Below are positions 1-8,832 of a stretch of DNA of 64,000 nt, piece after piece. The notes below the pieces were generated by a model. That model was not told where the DNA came from. It was given only the letters and a program-made list of their open reading frames with translations, and did not search any database. The DNA comes from DASSJM01 sp036280655 (GTDB lineage: Bacteria; Actinomycetota; UBA4738; HRBIN12): contig DASUQI010000012.1 of assembly GCA_036280655.1 (NCBI GenBank), positions 13,447 to 77,446 on the forward strand, in the 5' to 3' direction. The first letter of the stretch is position 1; each line of letters starts with the position of its first letter. Both the position numbers and the translations under genes were made by a program.

Positions 1-852
1 GAGGGCCGTGCCACCGTCGCCGGCTACGATGTCGTCAAGCAGGCCGAGCAGCTCCGCCACGTGATCGGCCTCGCCGGGCAGAACGCCGCCGTCGACGAGA
101 ACCTCACCGGGCTCGAGAACCTCGAGATGGTCGGTCGCCTGTACCACGTCCCGGCTGCGGAGGCGAAACGGCGCGGCGAGGAGATCCTCGAGCGGTTCGA
201 CCTCGCAGAGGCGGCGCACCGGGTGGCCAAGACCTACTCGGGCGGCATGCGGCGCCGGCTCGACCTCGGCGCGAGCCTCGTCGGCAAGCCCAAGGTGCTG
301 TTCCTCGACGAGCCGACGACCGGGCTCGACCCGCGGGGCCGGATGGAGATGTGGGACGTCATCCGCGGGCTCGTCATGGAGGGCACGACGCTGTTGCTCA
401 CGACGCAGTACCTGGACGAGGCGGACCGTCTCGCCGACAAGATCGCGGTAATCGACCTCGGACTGGTGATCGCGGAGGGCACCTCGGACGAACTGAAGGG
501 CCGGGTCGGCGGCGAGGTCCTGGCGCTCCGGGTCGCCGACCGGGACCGAGCCGCGGAGGCCGCCGGGACCGTGCTCGGCCTCGGGCCGGGCGGCGGCAAC
601 GTCGACAACAACACCGGCGAGATCAACGTGCCGGTCGGCGACGACGGGACGGCGATCCTCACCGAGGCGGTCCGGCGCCTGGACGCCGAGGGGATCAAGC
701 TCGCGGACGTCGCGCTCCGCCGGCCGACCCTCGACGACGTGTTCCTCGCGCTGACGGGCCACGCCGCCGAGCAGGCGGAGTCCGGCGAACCGGCCGCGGA
801 GGAGGACGGCGGCAAGAAGCGCCGGCGCGAGCGGAAGCGCGAGAAGGTATGA
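1..852 (+). CDS. ABC transporter ATP-binding protein, DrrA-type (5' end missing)
   Basis: This is the nucleotide-binding subunit of an exporter. The reading frame is open from base 1, so the start and the Walker A region lie to the left of the window and the apparent GTG at 61 is internal. Visible motifs are the ABC signature YSGGMRRRLDLG, Walker B LFLDEPTTGLDP and a switch region ending LLTTQYLDEADRLADKIAVID. These, with the long C-terminal extension after the ABC core, match the daunorubicin-resistance DrrA family. The tail is rich in Glu, Lys and Arg. The stop overlaps the permease start (ATGA), so the two are translationally coupled. Substrate unknown; DrrA-type systems export drugs, lipids or polyketides. 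Confidence 0.93.
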   Translation, partial: EGRATVAGYDVVKQAEQLRHVIGLAGQNAAVDENLTGLENLEMVGRLYHVPAAEAKRRGEEILERFDLAEAAHRVAKTYSGGMRRRLDLGASLVGKPKVLFLDEPTTGLDPRGRMEMWDVIRGLVMEGTTLLLTTQYLDEADRLADKIAVIDLGLVIAEGTSDELKGRVGGEVLALRVADRDRAAEAAGTVLGLGPGGGNVDNNTGEINVPVGDDGTAILTEAVRRLDAEGIKLADVALRRPTLDDVFLALTGHAAEQAESGEPAAEEDGGKKRRRERKREKV

Positions 853-1694
853 GCGCCGTCACCGAGACCTTCCGCCAGCCCAGCAAGCTCGGGGCCACGG
901 TCTCCGACTGGTGGGTCATCACGTGGCGGAACCTGCTCACCTACATCCGCAAGCCCGACCTCCTCGTCTTCTCGACGATCCAGCCCATCATGTTCGTGCT
1001 GCTGTTCGTCTACGTGTTCGGCGGCACGTTCGAGCTGATCCTGCCGGCCAGCGTCCCCTACGTGGACTTCCTGATGCCGGGCATCTTCGTGCAGACCGCG
1101 ATCTTCGCGTCGACGCAGACCGGCGTCGGCCTCGCGGACGACCTGCAGAAGGGCCTGATCGACCGGTTCCGCTCGCTGCCGATGGCGCGCTCGGCGGTGC
1201 TCGCCGGACGCACGGCCGCGGACACGGTCTCGGTGTTCGTGCAGACGATCCTGATGCTGATCGTCGCGTTCCTCGTCGGCTACCGGCTCCACGAGGGCGG
1301 TTGGGAGGCGCTGCTCGCGTTCATCGGCATCATCGCCGTCGGCTACGCGTTCACCTGGGTATCGGCCTTCGCAGGGCTGTCACTGAAGACGATCGAGGCC
1401 GTGCAGGCGGCCCTGTTCACGATCGTGTTCCCGTTCGTGTTCCTGAGCACGGCGTTCGTGCCGCTCGCCACGTTCCCCAGCTGGCTCCAGCCGTTCGTCG
1501 AGTGGAACCCCGTGTCGATCTGGGTCGACACGATCCGCAAGCTCACCCTCGGCGACCTCTACTCGCCCGCGACGAGCCCGCTGTTCGCCGACGTGAAGCC
1601 GCTCGGCGAGCTCATGTGGCTCTCGGTGGGCTGGTTCGTCTCCTTCCTCGTGGTCTTCTCGTTCCTCGGCGTGCGGTTCTACCGCAAGACGTAG
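849..1694 (+). CDS. ABC-2 type transporter permease, DrrB-type
   Basis: This is the membrane subunit partnering the preceding ATPase, 281 aa. ATG at 849 overlaps the upstream stop. About six hydrophobic segments are visible, with the ABC-2 family motif in the cytoplasmic loop (DDLQKGLIDRFRSLPM, about residues 96-111). The length fits DrrB. It presumably forms a 2+2 exporter with the ATPase. No substrate can be inferred from the sequence, and the next gene is unrelated. Confidence 0.92.
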   Translation: MSAVTETFRQPSKLGATVSDWWVITWRNLLTYIRKPDLLVFSTIQPIMFVLLFVYVFGGTFELILPASVPYVDFLMPGIFVQTAIFASTQTGVGLADDLQKGLIDRFRSLPMARSAVLAGRTAADTVSVFVQTILMLIVAFLVGYRLHEGGWEALLAFIGIIAVGYAFTWVSAFAGLSLKTIEAVQAALFTIVFPFVFLSTAFVPLATFPSWLQPFVEWNPVSIWVDTIRKLTLGDLYSPATSPLFADVKPLGELMWLSVGWFVSFLVVFSFLGVRFYRKT

Positions 1695-1759
1695 GCCCGC
1701 CCTCCTCGCGTTCAGCCCCCTCCCCGCGGTGCCGATAGGTACCGGGGAGGACGAACGCC

Positions 1760-2524
1760 ATGCAGGCACCCACCACGCCGAACGGCCAGCCGGCGCAGGA
1801 CCCCGGTCAGCGGACCTGCCCGATCTGCGGCGCCGCCAACGGGCTGACGGCCGCGTTCTGCTGGCAGTGCTATCGACCGTTCGGCGCCTACGCGGCGCCG
1901 CCGGGTCTCGCCGGCGCACCGGGCGGATCGTCGGCTCGGCCGGACGCGACCCCCTTCCGTTTCCCCACCGAGCTCGAGGCGCCACGTCGCGGCGGCGGGG
2001 TCTCCCGGGTCGCCGCGATCGTACTGGTCACGGTTGCTGTGATCGGCGGCGCGTATTGGTTCGTCTCGCGTCCGGACGCCGTGACGATCCCCGAGTCGTT
2101 CGGCGGTCTCGACCGCATCGAGGGCGCGCAGACCGAGATCGTCGCCGAGGCCTTCCGGGCCCAGGTCGAGGACACCGGTATCGAGGGCGACCTCGCGTTG
2201 TACGGCGACGGGCTGCCGACCACGGCGCTGATCTGGATCCGCGACGCCTCGGTCCCCACGACCGACGCCGCGTTCGACGCGTTCGCGAGCGGCTTCGACG
2301 CCGGGATCGGCGACGAAGCGTCGCTCGACGCTTCGCGCAGGACGACCGAGACCGTCGACGGCGTGACGTTCGTGTGCGCGCCCGTCCTCGGGGTCACGCC
2401 GGGCACGATCTGCATGTGGCAGGTGGACTCGGTGTTCTGGCTGCTCTTCGATTTCTCCGGCCAGGGCCAGCAGGCGGCCCGTTCCCTCGCGGTCGTCGCG
2501 AACGACGCGGTCCGCTCCGCCTAG
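1760..2524 (+). CDS. zinc-ribbon single-pass membrane protein
   Basis: This 254-aa protein has an N-terminal zinc ribbon (Cys20, Cys23, Cys34, Cys37 in CPIC and CWQC), a Pro/Gly-rich linker, one membrane segment at about residues 82-101 (VAAIVLVTVAVIGGAYWFV) and a C-terminal domain of about 150 residues that is probably outside the cell. The start is supported by GGGGAGG shortly upstream. The C-terminal domain contains two cysteines (FVCAP, GTICMW) that could form a disulfide. I do not recognise the outer domain. The stop codon overlaps the stop of the convergent next gene. Confidence 0.8.
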   Translation: MQAPTTPNGQPAQDPGQRTCPICGAANGLTAAFCWQCYRPFGAYAAPPGLAGAPGGSSARPDATPFRFPTELEAPRRGGGVSRVAAIVLVTVAVIGGAYWFVSRPDAVTIPESFGGLDRIEGAQTEIVAEAFRAQVEDTGIEGDLALYGDGLPTTALIWIRDASVPTTDAAFDAFASGFDAGIGDEASLDASRRTTETVDGVTFVCAPVLGVTPGTICMWQVDSVFWLLFDFSGQGQQAARSLAVVANDAVRSA

Positions 2525-2871
2525 GACGTCGCGGCGTCGAGCTCCTGGAGCAGCCGGTAGGCCGCCCGCTCGACCTCCTTGTGTCGCCACTCGGCGGCGC
2601 GGTAGAGGCAGGCGATGAGGCCGCTCCGGTGGAGGCGGCGGAGGTCGCCGTACACGAACGCGTAGCGCGCCTTCGTCTCGTCGCCGGCCCCCTCGGTGAG
2701 CCCCAGGAACCAGCCCGCGTAGTCCTCCCACGCGTGCTCCTTCAGGAACGCGTTCTCGTCGGCGGCCTTCGGCTGCACGTTCCCCCACTCGCTCCGCAGC
2801 ACGTACTGCCGGGCCTTGATCAGCCTCCGGGCCTGGGCGACCCCTCGTCGGTTCACGGAATAGCTCGCCAT
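2521..2871 (-). CDS. conserved hypothetical protein, 116 aa
   Basis: This is a small soluble, helix-rich protein that begins ATG ASYSVNRRGVAQARRLI and has many Arg, Trp and Tyr residues (RSEWGN, AWEDYAGWFLGL, AEWRHKEVERAAY). A purine-rich site (GAGGGTTCC) precedes the start. There is no signal peptide or membrane segment. The regular codon use and discrete start make it very likely real. I recognise the type as a conserved actinobacterial hypothetical, but no function is known to me. It ends tail-to-tail with the zinc-ribbon gene, sharing the stop region. Confidence 0.75.
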   Translation of the reverse strand: MASYSVNRRGVAQARRLIKARQYVLRSEWGNVQPKAADENAFLKEHAWEDYAGWFLGLTEGAGDETKARYAFVYGDLRRLHRSGLIACLYRAAEWRHKEVERAAYRLLQELDAATS

Positions 2872-2976
2872 GGAACCCTCCTACCCACGGATGCGCCGCG
2901 CGACGCGGACCGGGAACATCCCCGGCGCCCGGGGGGTTGCCACACCCGACCGGTACAGTGACCGGGGGAGCCGCCC

Positions 2977-4554
2977 GTGTTCGGATTCGAAGGCGACAAC
3001 GCGCGCGAGAAGCTCATCGTCCTTTTCACGATGAGCTTCGCCCTGGCGATGGCGATGCTCGACAACACCGTCGTCAACGTGGCGCTCCCGACGATCAGCC
3101 GCGAGCTCGGAGCCGGCGTGAGCGGGCTCCAGTGGATCGTCGACGGCTACGTGCTGCTGTTCGCCTCGCTCCTGCTCACCGGCGGGATCGTCGGCGACCG
3201 GTACGGCCGGAAGAAGATCTTCCTTCTCGGGCTCGCGATCTTCACGATCGCCTCCGCACTGTGCGGACTCTCGCAGTCGACCTCCCAGCTGATCGCCGCG
3301 CGGATGCTCCAGGGAGCGGGCGCCGCGCTGCTCATGCCGGGCACCCTCTCGATCATCACGGTCACGTTCCCGCCGCACGAGCGCGCGAAGGCGATCGGCC
3401 TGTGGGCCGGCACCTCCGCGTTCGCGCTCGCGCTCGGGCCGACGGTCGGCGGCCTCATGGTCGAGCACCTCGGGTGGCAGTCGGTGTTCTTCCTCAACCT
3501 GCCGATCGGCGTCGTGGCGTTCTTCGTCGCCACCCGCACGGTCACCGAGTCGAGGTCCGAGATCACGCGCGAGCTCGACCTGCCGGGCCTGTTCCTCGGC
3601 TCGGGGGCGCTGCTCGGCGCCACCTACGGGCTGATCGAGGCGAACGAGCGCGGCTGGAGCGACCCGGTGATCGTCGTCTCGCTCGTGGCGTCGGCCGTCC
3701 TCGGGATCTCGTTCCTGCTCTGGGAACGCCGGAGCCCCAAGGCGATGCTACCGCTCAGCTTCTTCCGGATCCCCGCGTTCACCGCCGGGAACACGGTCGC
3801 GTTCAGCGTCTCGCTGGGGATGTTCGCGACGTTCTTCTTCCTGTCCCTCTACATGCAGCTGATCCGCGGGTACACGCCGTTCGAGGCCGGGCTCCGGTTC
3901 CTGCCGATGACCGCGGTCATCATCGTCACCGCACCGAACGCCGGGCGCTACGCCTCGAGGCACGGCTCGCGGATCCCGATGACGTACGGGCTGATCCTCG
4001 CGGGCACCGGCCTGCTGATCTTCTCCCGCCTGTCCGTGGACACGCCGTACCTGCTGATGCTCCCGGTGTTCGTGATCATGGGCCACGGGATCGGCTCGAC
4101 GATGGCGCCGATGACCGCCGCGGTCATGAACGCGGTCGGGCCCCAGCGCGCCGGCCTCGGCTCGGCCACCACGAACACGTCCCGGGAGGTGGGGGGGCTG
4201 TTCGGGATCGCGCTGCTCGGGACGATCCTCACGACCCGTCTGAAGGCCACGCTCGAGCCCTCGCTCGTCGCGATCGGCCTCTCCCCCGCACAGCAGGCGC
4301 CGATCGAGAACGCGGCCGGCCAGGGGCGGCTCGACCCGTCCGCGCTCGCCGGGTTGTCACCGGAACAGCAGGGCGCCGTCGCCCACGCGTTCCGCGAGTC
4401 GTTCATGAGCGGCTTCCGCGTCTCGCTGCTCGTCGGCGGGATCGTGCTGCTGGTCGCGGCGGTGGTCGCCAACCGGTTCATCCCCGGGCGGGCGCACGCG
4501 CAGGAGGTCCGCCAGGCGGCCCGGGTCGGCCAGGTGGCGGCGCAGGAGGGCTAG
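2977..4554 (+). CDS. MFS drug exporter, DHA2 (EmrB/QacA) family
   Basis: This 525-aa polytopic protein carries DHA2 hallmarks: LDNTVVNVALPTIS in helix 1 (motif D1), GDRYGRKKIF after helix 2 (motif A), RMLQGAGAALLMPGTLS (helix 4), and motif C in ALALGPTVGG, typical of proton-driven antiporters. About 14 hydrophobic segments are present, with the usual soluble loop before the last helix (about residues 415-475). The chosen start is GTG 2977, which places the first helix close to the N terminus. It probably exports hydrophobic drugs or metabolites, and the substrate cannot be read from the sequence. Confidence 0.93.
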   Translation: MFGFEGDNAREKLIVLFTMSFALAMAMLDNTVVNVALPTISRELGAGVSGLQWIVDGYVLLFASLLLTGGIVGDRYGRKKIFLLGLAIFTIASALCGLSQSTSQLIAARMLQGAGAALLMPGTLSIITVTFPPHERAKAIGLWAGTSAFALALGPTVGGLMVEHLGWQSVFFLNLPIGVVAFFVATRTVTESRSEITRELDLPGLFLGSGALLGATYGLIEANERGWSDPVIVVSLVASAVLGISFLLWERRSPKAMLPLSFFRIPAFTAGNTVAFSVSLGMFATFFFLSLYMQLIRGYTPFEAGLRFLPMTAVIIVTAPNAGRYASRHGSRIPMTYGLILAGTGLLIFSRLSVDTPYLLMLPVFVIMGHGIGSTMAPMTAAVMNAVGPQRAGLGSATTNTSREVGGLFGIALLGTILTTRLKATLEPSLVAIGLSPAQQAPIENAAGQGRLDPSALAGLSPEQQGAVAHAFRESFMSGFRVSLLVGGIVLLVAAVVANRFIPGRAHAQEVRQAARVGQVAAQEG

Positions 4555-4567
4555 CGCCGGCCGACGA

Positions 4568-5272
4568 TCAGGAGGCCGGTTCGCGTTCGGCCGGCATGGC
4601 CGGGTCGGTGAACCCGAAGATCTTGTGCGAGCCGTCGCAGAACGGCTTGTTCCTCGACTGGCCGCAGCGGCAGAGCGTCTGCCGGTTGCGGACCTCGTAG
4701 GGCGTCCCGTCCTCCGACACGACCGGGATGCCGCCGCGGAGGCGGTACGGGCCGTTGGGCTCGACGCCGACCGACGGCTCGAACGCCGGCTCGATCGGCT
4801 CGGGGTCGGGGAGCACCGCGTAGGCGAGACGGCCGGACGGGCACCGGCCCACCATGGCGATGAACTCCTCGCGGACCTGGGGGTCGTCCGCCTCCTCGAT
4901 CATCTCCCACACGCCGGTCCGCACGTTGCGGCAGAAGCCGGCCTTGGAGCACAGCGACAGGTCGTCGTAGAGGACGATGTTCTCCTCGCCCTCCCACGTC
5001 TGTCGCCGGGCCGAGATCGGTCCGCGGTCGGCGACCTCGGTCCCGTCGAACGGGAACGTCTCGTGCGTCGAGTCGCAGAAGGGCTTGTTCGACGAGCGCC
5101 CGCAGCGGCAGAGCTCGACGAGCTCCTCGTCGGGAGGCTCGAACTCGGGGCCGTCCTTCCACGCGATCGGCTCGCCCTGGTCGGTCTCCACGATCTCGGC
5201 GCGGATGATCGGCACGCCGCCCTCGACGCGGTAGGGCCCGTCCTTGCGAACGACGATCCTCGGCTCGTCCAT
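4568..5272 (-). CDS. double-CDGSH iron-sulfur protein with central Fer4_19-like domain
   Basis: This 234-aa protein has two mitoNEET-type CDGSH motifs. The first is CRCGRSSNKPFCDSTH (Cys55, Cys57, Cys66, His70) and the second is CRCGQSRNKPFCDGSH (Cys201, Cys203, Cys212, His216). Each three-Cys/one-His set binds a [2Fe-2S] cluster in this family. Between them lies a YjdI/Fer4_19-like segment with CSKAGFC (Cys108, Cys114) and RCPSGRLAY (Cys144). The two outer parts share a repeated preamble (GPYRVEGGVPI and GPYRLRGGIPV), suggesting internal duplication. The role is probably electron or cluster transfer in the cytoplasm. The neighbours give no partner. Confidence 0.92.
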   Translation of the reverse strand: MDEPRIVVRKDGPYRVEGGVPIIRAEIVETDQGEPIAWKDGPEFEPPDEELVELCRCGRSSNKPFCDSTHETFPFDGTEVADRGPISARRQTWEGEENIVLYDDLSLCSKAGFCRNVRTGVWEMIEEADDPQVREEFIAMVGRCPSGRLAYAVLPDPEPIEPAFEPSVGVEPNGPYRLRGGIPVVSEDGTPYEVRNRQTLCRCGQSRNKPFCDGSHKIFGFTDPAMPAEREPAS

Positions 5273-5314
5273 CGCGACGAGAGTACACCTCCCCGTCGAC
5301 CCAACGGGCGGGCC

Positions 5315-6127
5315 TTACGGCGGCAGGAAGAACCGGTCGAAGTCGAGCGCGGCCCACGGCCGCCGCCCGGTCGCGAACAGCTTGCCGGTCGCCATCGCGC
5401 GCCACTTGCTCACCCGCCCGTACGAGAGGAGCGCGAGTGAGACCGGGTCGGCGCGGATCGTGGCGTCGGCCTCCCCCGCCGACTCCTCGACGGTCGCCGT
5501 CCCGTCGTCGAATCGGATCCGGAACGCGGGCCCTCCCCGCACGGCGATCCGGAACGTGACCGAGACTCCCCGCGTCGCCTCGGGGTCGACGTAGAGCGGC
5601 GCCAGGACCACGGCCGCTCGGACGATCGTGCGGCCGTCGGCCGGCCGGATCTCCCACGGCGCGCCGACGGTCCTCGCGACGTCGAACCCGTGGATGTCGA
5701 GCTCCCCCAGCAGGAGCCCGGTCGCGGTCGCGACGTCGATCTTCCAGCCCGAATACCAGGGGTAGGGATCCGAACCCAGCCTGCCGCGGGTCGACGCCAC
5801 GAACGCGGCGACGTTGGCCCGGAGCTCCTCGACGTGCTCGCTCAGCGTCCGGGCCGCGCGTTCTCGGACGTCCCGCTCGTTCTCGGCCGCGATCACGGAG
5901 ACCGGGCCCTCGGGCGCCGCCGAGCCGGCCAGGTAGGCCGCGAGCCGTCCGGTTCGGCCGGCGAGGTGGGCGGCGGTCTCGGCGATCGACCACTCGAGAC
6001 CCGTCACGCCACGGCCCGGGTCGTCCTGGCGCTCGAGCAGGTCGGCCACGCGCCGTCCGGCCCGTTCGACCGCCTGCGCGGCGGGGCCGAGCTCGATCCG
6101 AAGCTCCGGGATGTGGGTCACGCTCAT
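5315..6127 (-). CDS. maleylpyruvate isomerase-family (DinB-fold) protein with SCP2-like C-terminus
   Basis: This 270-aa protein has an N-terminal four-helix region with the typical GLEWSIAETAAHLAG signature of the mycothiol-dependent maleylpyruvate isomerase/DinB superfamily. The histidine in AHLAG is the usual metal ligand. The C-terminal 90 residues (FRIRFDDGTATVEESAGEADATIR onward) resemble the SCP2 sterol-carrier fold often attached to this family in actinobacteria. The start is ATG 6127 with a GGAGGTGC site just upstream. The actual thiol-dependent reaction is not inferable. Confidence 0.8.
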   Translation of the reverse strand: MSVTHIPELRIELGPAAQAVERAGRRVADLLERQDDPGRGVTGLEWSIAETAAHLAGRTGRLAAYLAGSAAPEGPVSVIAAENERDVRERAARTLSEHVEELRANVAAFVASTRGRLGSDPYPWYSGWKIDVATATGLLLGELDIHGFDVARTVGAPWEIRPADGRTIVRAAVVLAPLYVDPEATRGVSVTFRIAVRGGPAFRIRFDDGTATVEESAGEADATIRADPVSLALLSYGRVSKWRAMATGKLFATGRRPWAALDFDRFFLPP

Positions 6128-6190
6128 GGTGCACCTCCAGCCTATGAGGCGGCGACCGTCCCGCGGAACCCCGGTTGATAGCGTGCGGGC

Positions 6191-7489
6191 GTGTGTGCGA
6201 GACCCGTTCGATCCGTCGGAGTGCTTGTCGTGGCCGTCCTGTGCCTGCAGGCCTGCACCTCGACGTCGCCGTCGCCGTCACCGCCGACCTCGGCCGAGGA
6301 GACGACGCCGGCCGCGACGGGCCCGACGGGTTCGACCGGCGAGGCGCCGGACGTGGCCCGCCTCCGACCGCCTGCCGGCGGCTCGTTCCTCATCCGCGGA
6401 CGGTACCCGTTCGCCCCCTCGGTGTGCGCCCGGCCCGACCGGCCGCTGCTCCTCGCGCGCTACCCGGGCACGCTCGAGGTCCAGCGCGCCGACGACGGCA
6501 CGCTCGAACTCACCGTCACGCTCGCCTTCGAGGCGTACCTGCAAGGCATCGCGGAGGTGCCGCCCTCATGGCCGCGCGAGGCGCTGAAGGCCCAGGCGAT
6601 CGCTGCCCGGAGCTACGCGCTCGCGACGACCGACTGGGACGGCGAGGAGGGCGAGCCGCTCCGCACCCCGATCTGCGCCACGACGGCCTGCCAGGTCTAC
6701 CGGGGCATCCCCGTGCCGTTCGAGCCCTCGGTCCGCCGCTGGTACGCCGCCGTCCGCCGGACCTCGGGCGAAGTGCTGCTGTTCGACGGGCGGCCCGCCG
6801 ACACCGTGTACTTCTCCACCTCGAACGGCCAGACCTACGGGAACGACGTGGTCTTCGGCAGCCCGCCGCTCCCCTATCTCCGGCCGGTCGTCGAACGCGA
6901 CGACGGCGCCTCGAGCGTGTCGCACTGGAGCGTGCGGCTGCCGTTCGACGACCTCCGGCGGTTCCTCGCGGCGGCCGGCGAGTGGCCCGCCGGCCGGTCC
7001 ATCTCGCGCGTGCAGCTCGACGGCTCGACCGTGACCGTCTCCGGCGAGGGGCGGTCGCGCTCGATGGACCAGAGCACGTTCCGGGACGCGGTGAACGTGT
7101 GGGGACCGTGCCTGAAGCCCGGCCGCTACCCGCCCGGGTCGCTGCCGGTCACCGTCCCGTCGCGGTGGATGACGATGTCGAGCGGGCCGGATGCCGTCGT
7201 GGCGACCGGGCGCGGGTGGGGCCACGGCGCCGGGATGGTGCAGTGGGGCGCCTACGGCAAGGCCCGGCGGGGGCTCTCGGCCTCGGACATCCTCGCCTAC
7301 TACTACGGCGGGCTGCGGCCACAACCGTTCCCCGAGCCCGGGCTGATCCACGTCCAGGTCGCGAGCGGCCTCGACTCGCTCCGCGTCACGCCCTCGGCGC
7401 CGGGCGCTCGGCTCGGCGGCGAGCCCCTCGGCACCGGCGTCGTGACGATCTCCGGGGGCGACGAGCTGACCGTGACCGGCGCGACGTGA
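6191..7489 (+). CDS. SpoIID/LytB-domain lipoprotein
   Basis: This 432-aa predicted lipoprotein has a signal peptide ending in the lipobox LQAC (Cys22), then a low-complexity Ser/Pro/Thr linker, which is typical of surface lipoproteins. The SpoIID/LytB domain follows, with EAYLQGIAEVPPSWPREALKAQAIAARSYAL as its diagnostic stretch. GRGWGHGAGMVQWGAYGKA near the end is the conserved catalytic-region motif. SpoIID proteins cleave peptidoglycan glycan strands. In an organism with no sign of sporulation it is presumably a wall-remodelling enzyme. The start is GTG 6191. The TGA stop overlaps the GTG of the following transporter. Confidence 0.9.
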   Translation: MCARPVRSVGVLVVAVLCLQACTSTSPSPSPPTSAEETTPAATGPTGSTGEAPDVARLRPPAGGSFLIRGRYPFAPSVCARPDRPLLLARYPGTLEVQRADDGTLELTVTLAFEAYLQGIAEVPPSWPREALKAQAIAARSYALATTDWDGEEGEPLRTPICATTACQVYRGIPVPFEPSVRRWYAAVRRTSGEVLLFDGRPADTVYFSTSNGQTYGNDVVFGSPPLPYLRPVVERDDGASSVSHWSVRLPFDDLRRFLAAAGEWPAGRSISRVQLDGSTVTVSGEGRSRSMDQSTFRDAVNVWGPCLKPGRYPPGSLPVTVPSRWMTMSSGPDAVVATGRGWGHGAGMVQWGAYGKARRGLSASDILAYYYGGLRPQPFPEPGLIHVQVASGLDSLRVTPSAPGARLGGEPLGTGVVTISGGDELTVTGAT

Positions 7490-8832
7490 GCGCTCGCTCG
7501 CTCGTCGTCGCCGCGATCGCGGTGGCGGTCGCCGTGGCGTTCGCCGACTCGTCGATCGTGGTGCTCGCCCTCCCCGAGCTCTACGGCACGTTCGACACCA
7601 CGATCGAGGGCGTCGCCTGGGTCATCACCTCGTACAACCTCGTGCTGGCCGCCTCGGCGCTGCTGCTCGTGTTCGTCGTGCACCGCGTGCGCGCGAACGT
7701 GCTCCTCGCCGCCGGGTCGGTGGTCTTCCTCGGCGCGTCGATCGCGTGTGCGCTCGCGAACTCGATCGGGTTCCTGATCGCGGCTCGCTCGGTCCAGGGG
7801 CTCGGCGGCGCGCTGCTCCTCACGGGGTCGCTCCCGGTGCTGGCGGCGTTCGCGGGTTCGAACGCGCGCGGCGTGGCGATCTGGACGGCGGCGGGCACGC
7901 TCGGCGCGGGGATGGGGCCGGCGCTCGGCGGGATCCTCACGCAGGCGTTCGACTGGCGGGCGATCTTCGTCGCGCAGGCGCCGGTCGCCGGCCTCGCGCT
8001 CCTCGGCGCCATGGGCTCGCATGTATCCGCGATCCTCGAGGAGGGATGGACCTCGGGGCTGCGCCGGACGCTGCCCGCCAATGGCGCACTCGCGCTCGTG
8101 TCGGGGGCGCTCGTCGGCGCGTTGTTCCTGGGCGTCGTCCTCGTGATCGATGTGTTCGGGCTCTCGCCGATCGCGGGCGCGGCGGTCGTGAGCGCGATCC
8201 CCGTCGCGACGCTGCTCGCCCGGCCGGTCGCGGCCGCGCTGCCGATGCCGCTCGCGGCGGGGGCGGGGGCGCTCATGCTCGCGTCGGGGCTGATCGGGCT
8301 CGCGTTCCTGCCCTCGAGCGAGCTCGCCTACGCGATCGCGTCGTTCGCGCTCTGCGGGTTCGGCCTCGGGCTCTCGGTGCCCGGGCTCAGCCACGCGGTG
8401 CTCGGCGGCCGCGGGATCGGCCGGAAGGCGACGTTCACTGTCGGCGTCCGGCACCTCGGGCTCGTGCTCGCCCTCGCCGTCATCGCACCGCTGCTCACGG
8501 ACGACCTGTTCGAGGCGGCCGAGGTCGCCGAACTGAACGCGACCGCGGTGATCATCGACGGCGAGATCTCCGCCACCACGAAGATCCCCCTCGCGCTCGA
8601 CATCCGCGACACGATCGACCGAGTGCCCGAGGGGGAGATCCCCGACTTCACCGCCGTGTTCGAGGAGCACGGGTCGCTGACCGAAACGTCGGTCCGCGCC
8701 GTCCAGGACGAGCTCGTCGCGGCGATCGAGCAGGCGGTCATCCGCGGCTTCCGGTCGTCGTTCCAGTTCTGCGCACTGCTCGCCGCGCTCGCGGTGATCC
8801 CGGTGGCGGCGTTCCGAAGGAGGCTCGCGTGA
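7486..8832 (+). CDS. MFS transporter, translationally coupled to the SpoIID lipoprotein
   Basis: This 448-aa polytopic protein starts at GTG 7486 inside the previous stop (GTGA). Helix 1 carries FADSSIVVLALPELY, like DHA2-type D1, and LGAGMGPALGGIL resembles motif C. Motif A is weak (VVHRVRANVLL), so it is an atypical MFS member. A soluble loop of about 75 residues (VAELNATAVIIDGEIS to VRAVQDELVAA) precedes the last helix. The substrate is unknown. The tight coupling to a wall hydrolase upstream and a small anchored protein downstream suggests an envelope role, by inference. Confidence 0.85.
   Translation: MSARSLVVAAIAVAVAVAFADSSIVVLALPELYGTFDTTIEGVAWVITSYNLVLAASALLLVFVVHRVRANVLLAAGSVVFLGASIACALANSIGFLIAARSVQGLGGALLLTGSLPVLAAFAGSNARGVAIWTAAGTLGAGMGPALGGILTQAFDWRAIFVAQAPVAGLALLGAMGSHVSAILEEGWTSGLRRTLPANGALALVSGALVGALFLGVVLVIDVFGLSPIAGAAVVSAIPVATLLARPVAAALPMPLAAGAGALMLASGLIGLAFLPSSELAYAIASFALCGFGLGLSVPGLSHAVLGGRGIGRKATFTVGVRHLGLVLALAVIAPLLTDDLFEAAEVAELNATAVIIDGEISATTKIPLALDIRDTIDRVPEGEIPDFTAVFEEHGSLTETSVRAVQDELVAAIEQAVIRGFRSSFQFCALLAALAVIPVAAFRRRLA

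Noticed and set aside
61..852. GTG 61 as the start of the first ABC gene
   Set aside because: The frame is open from base 1 and encodes family sequence (GRATVAGYDVVKQAEQLRH) before it, so the true start is outside the window.
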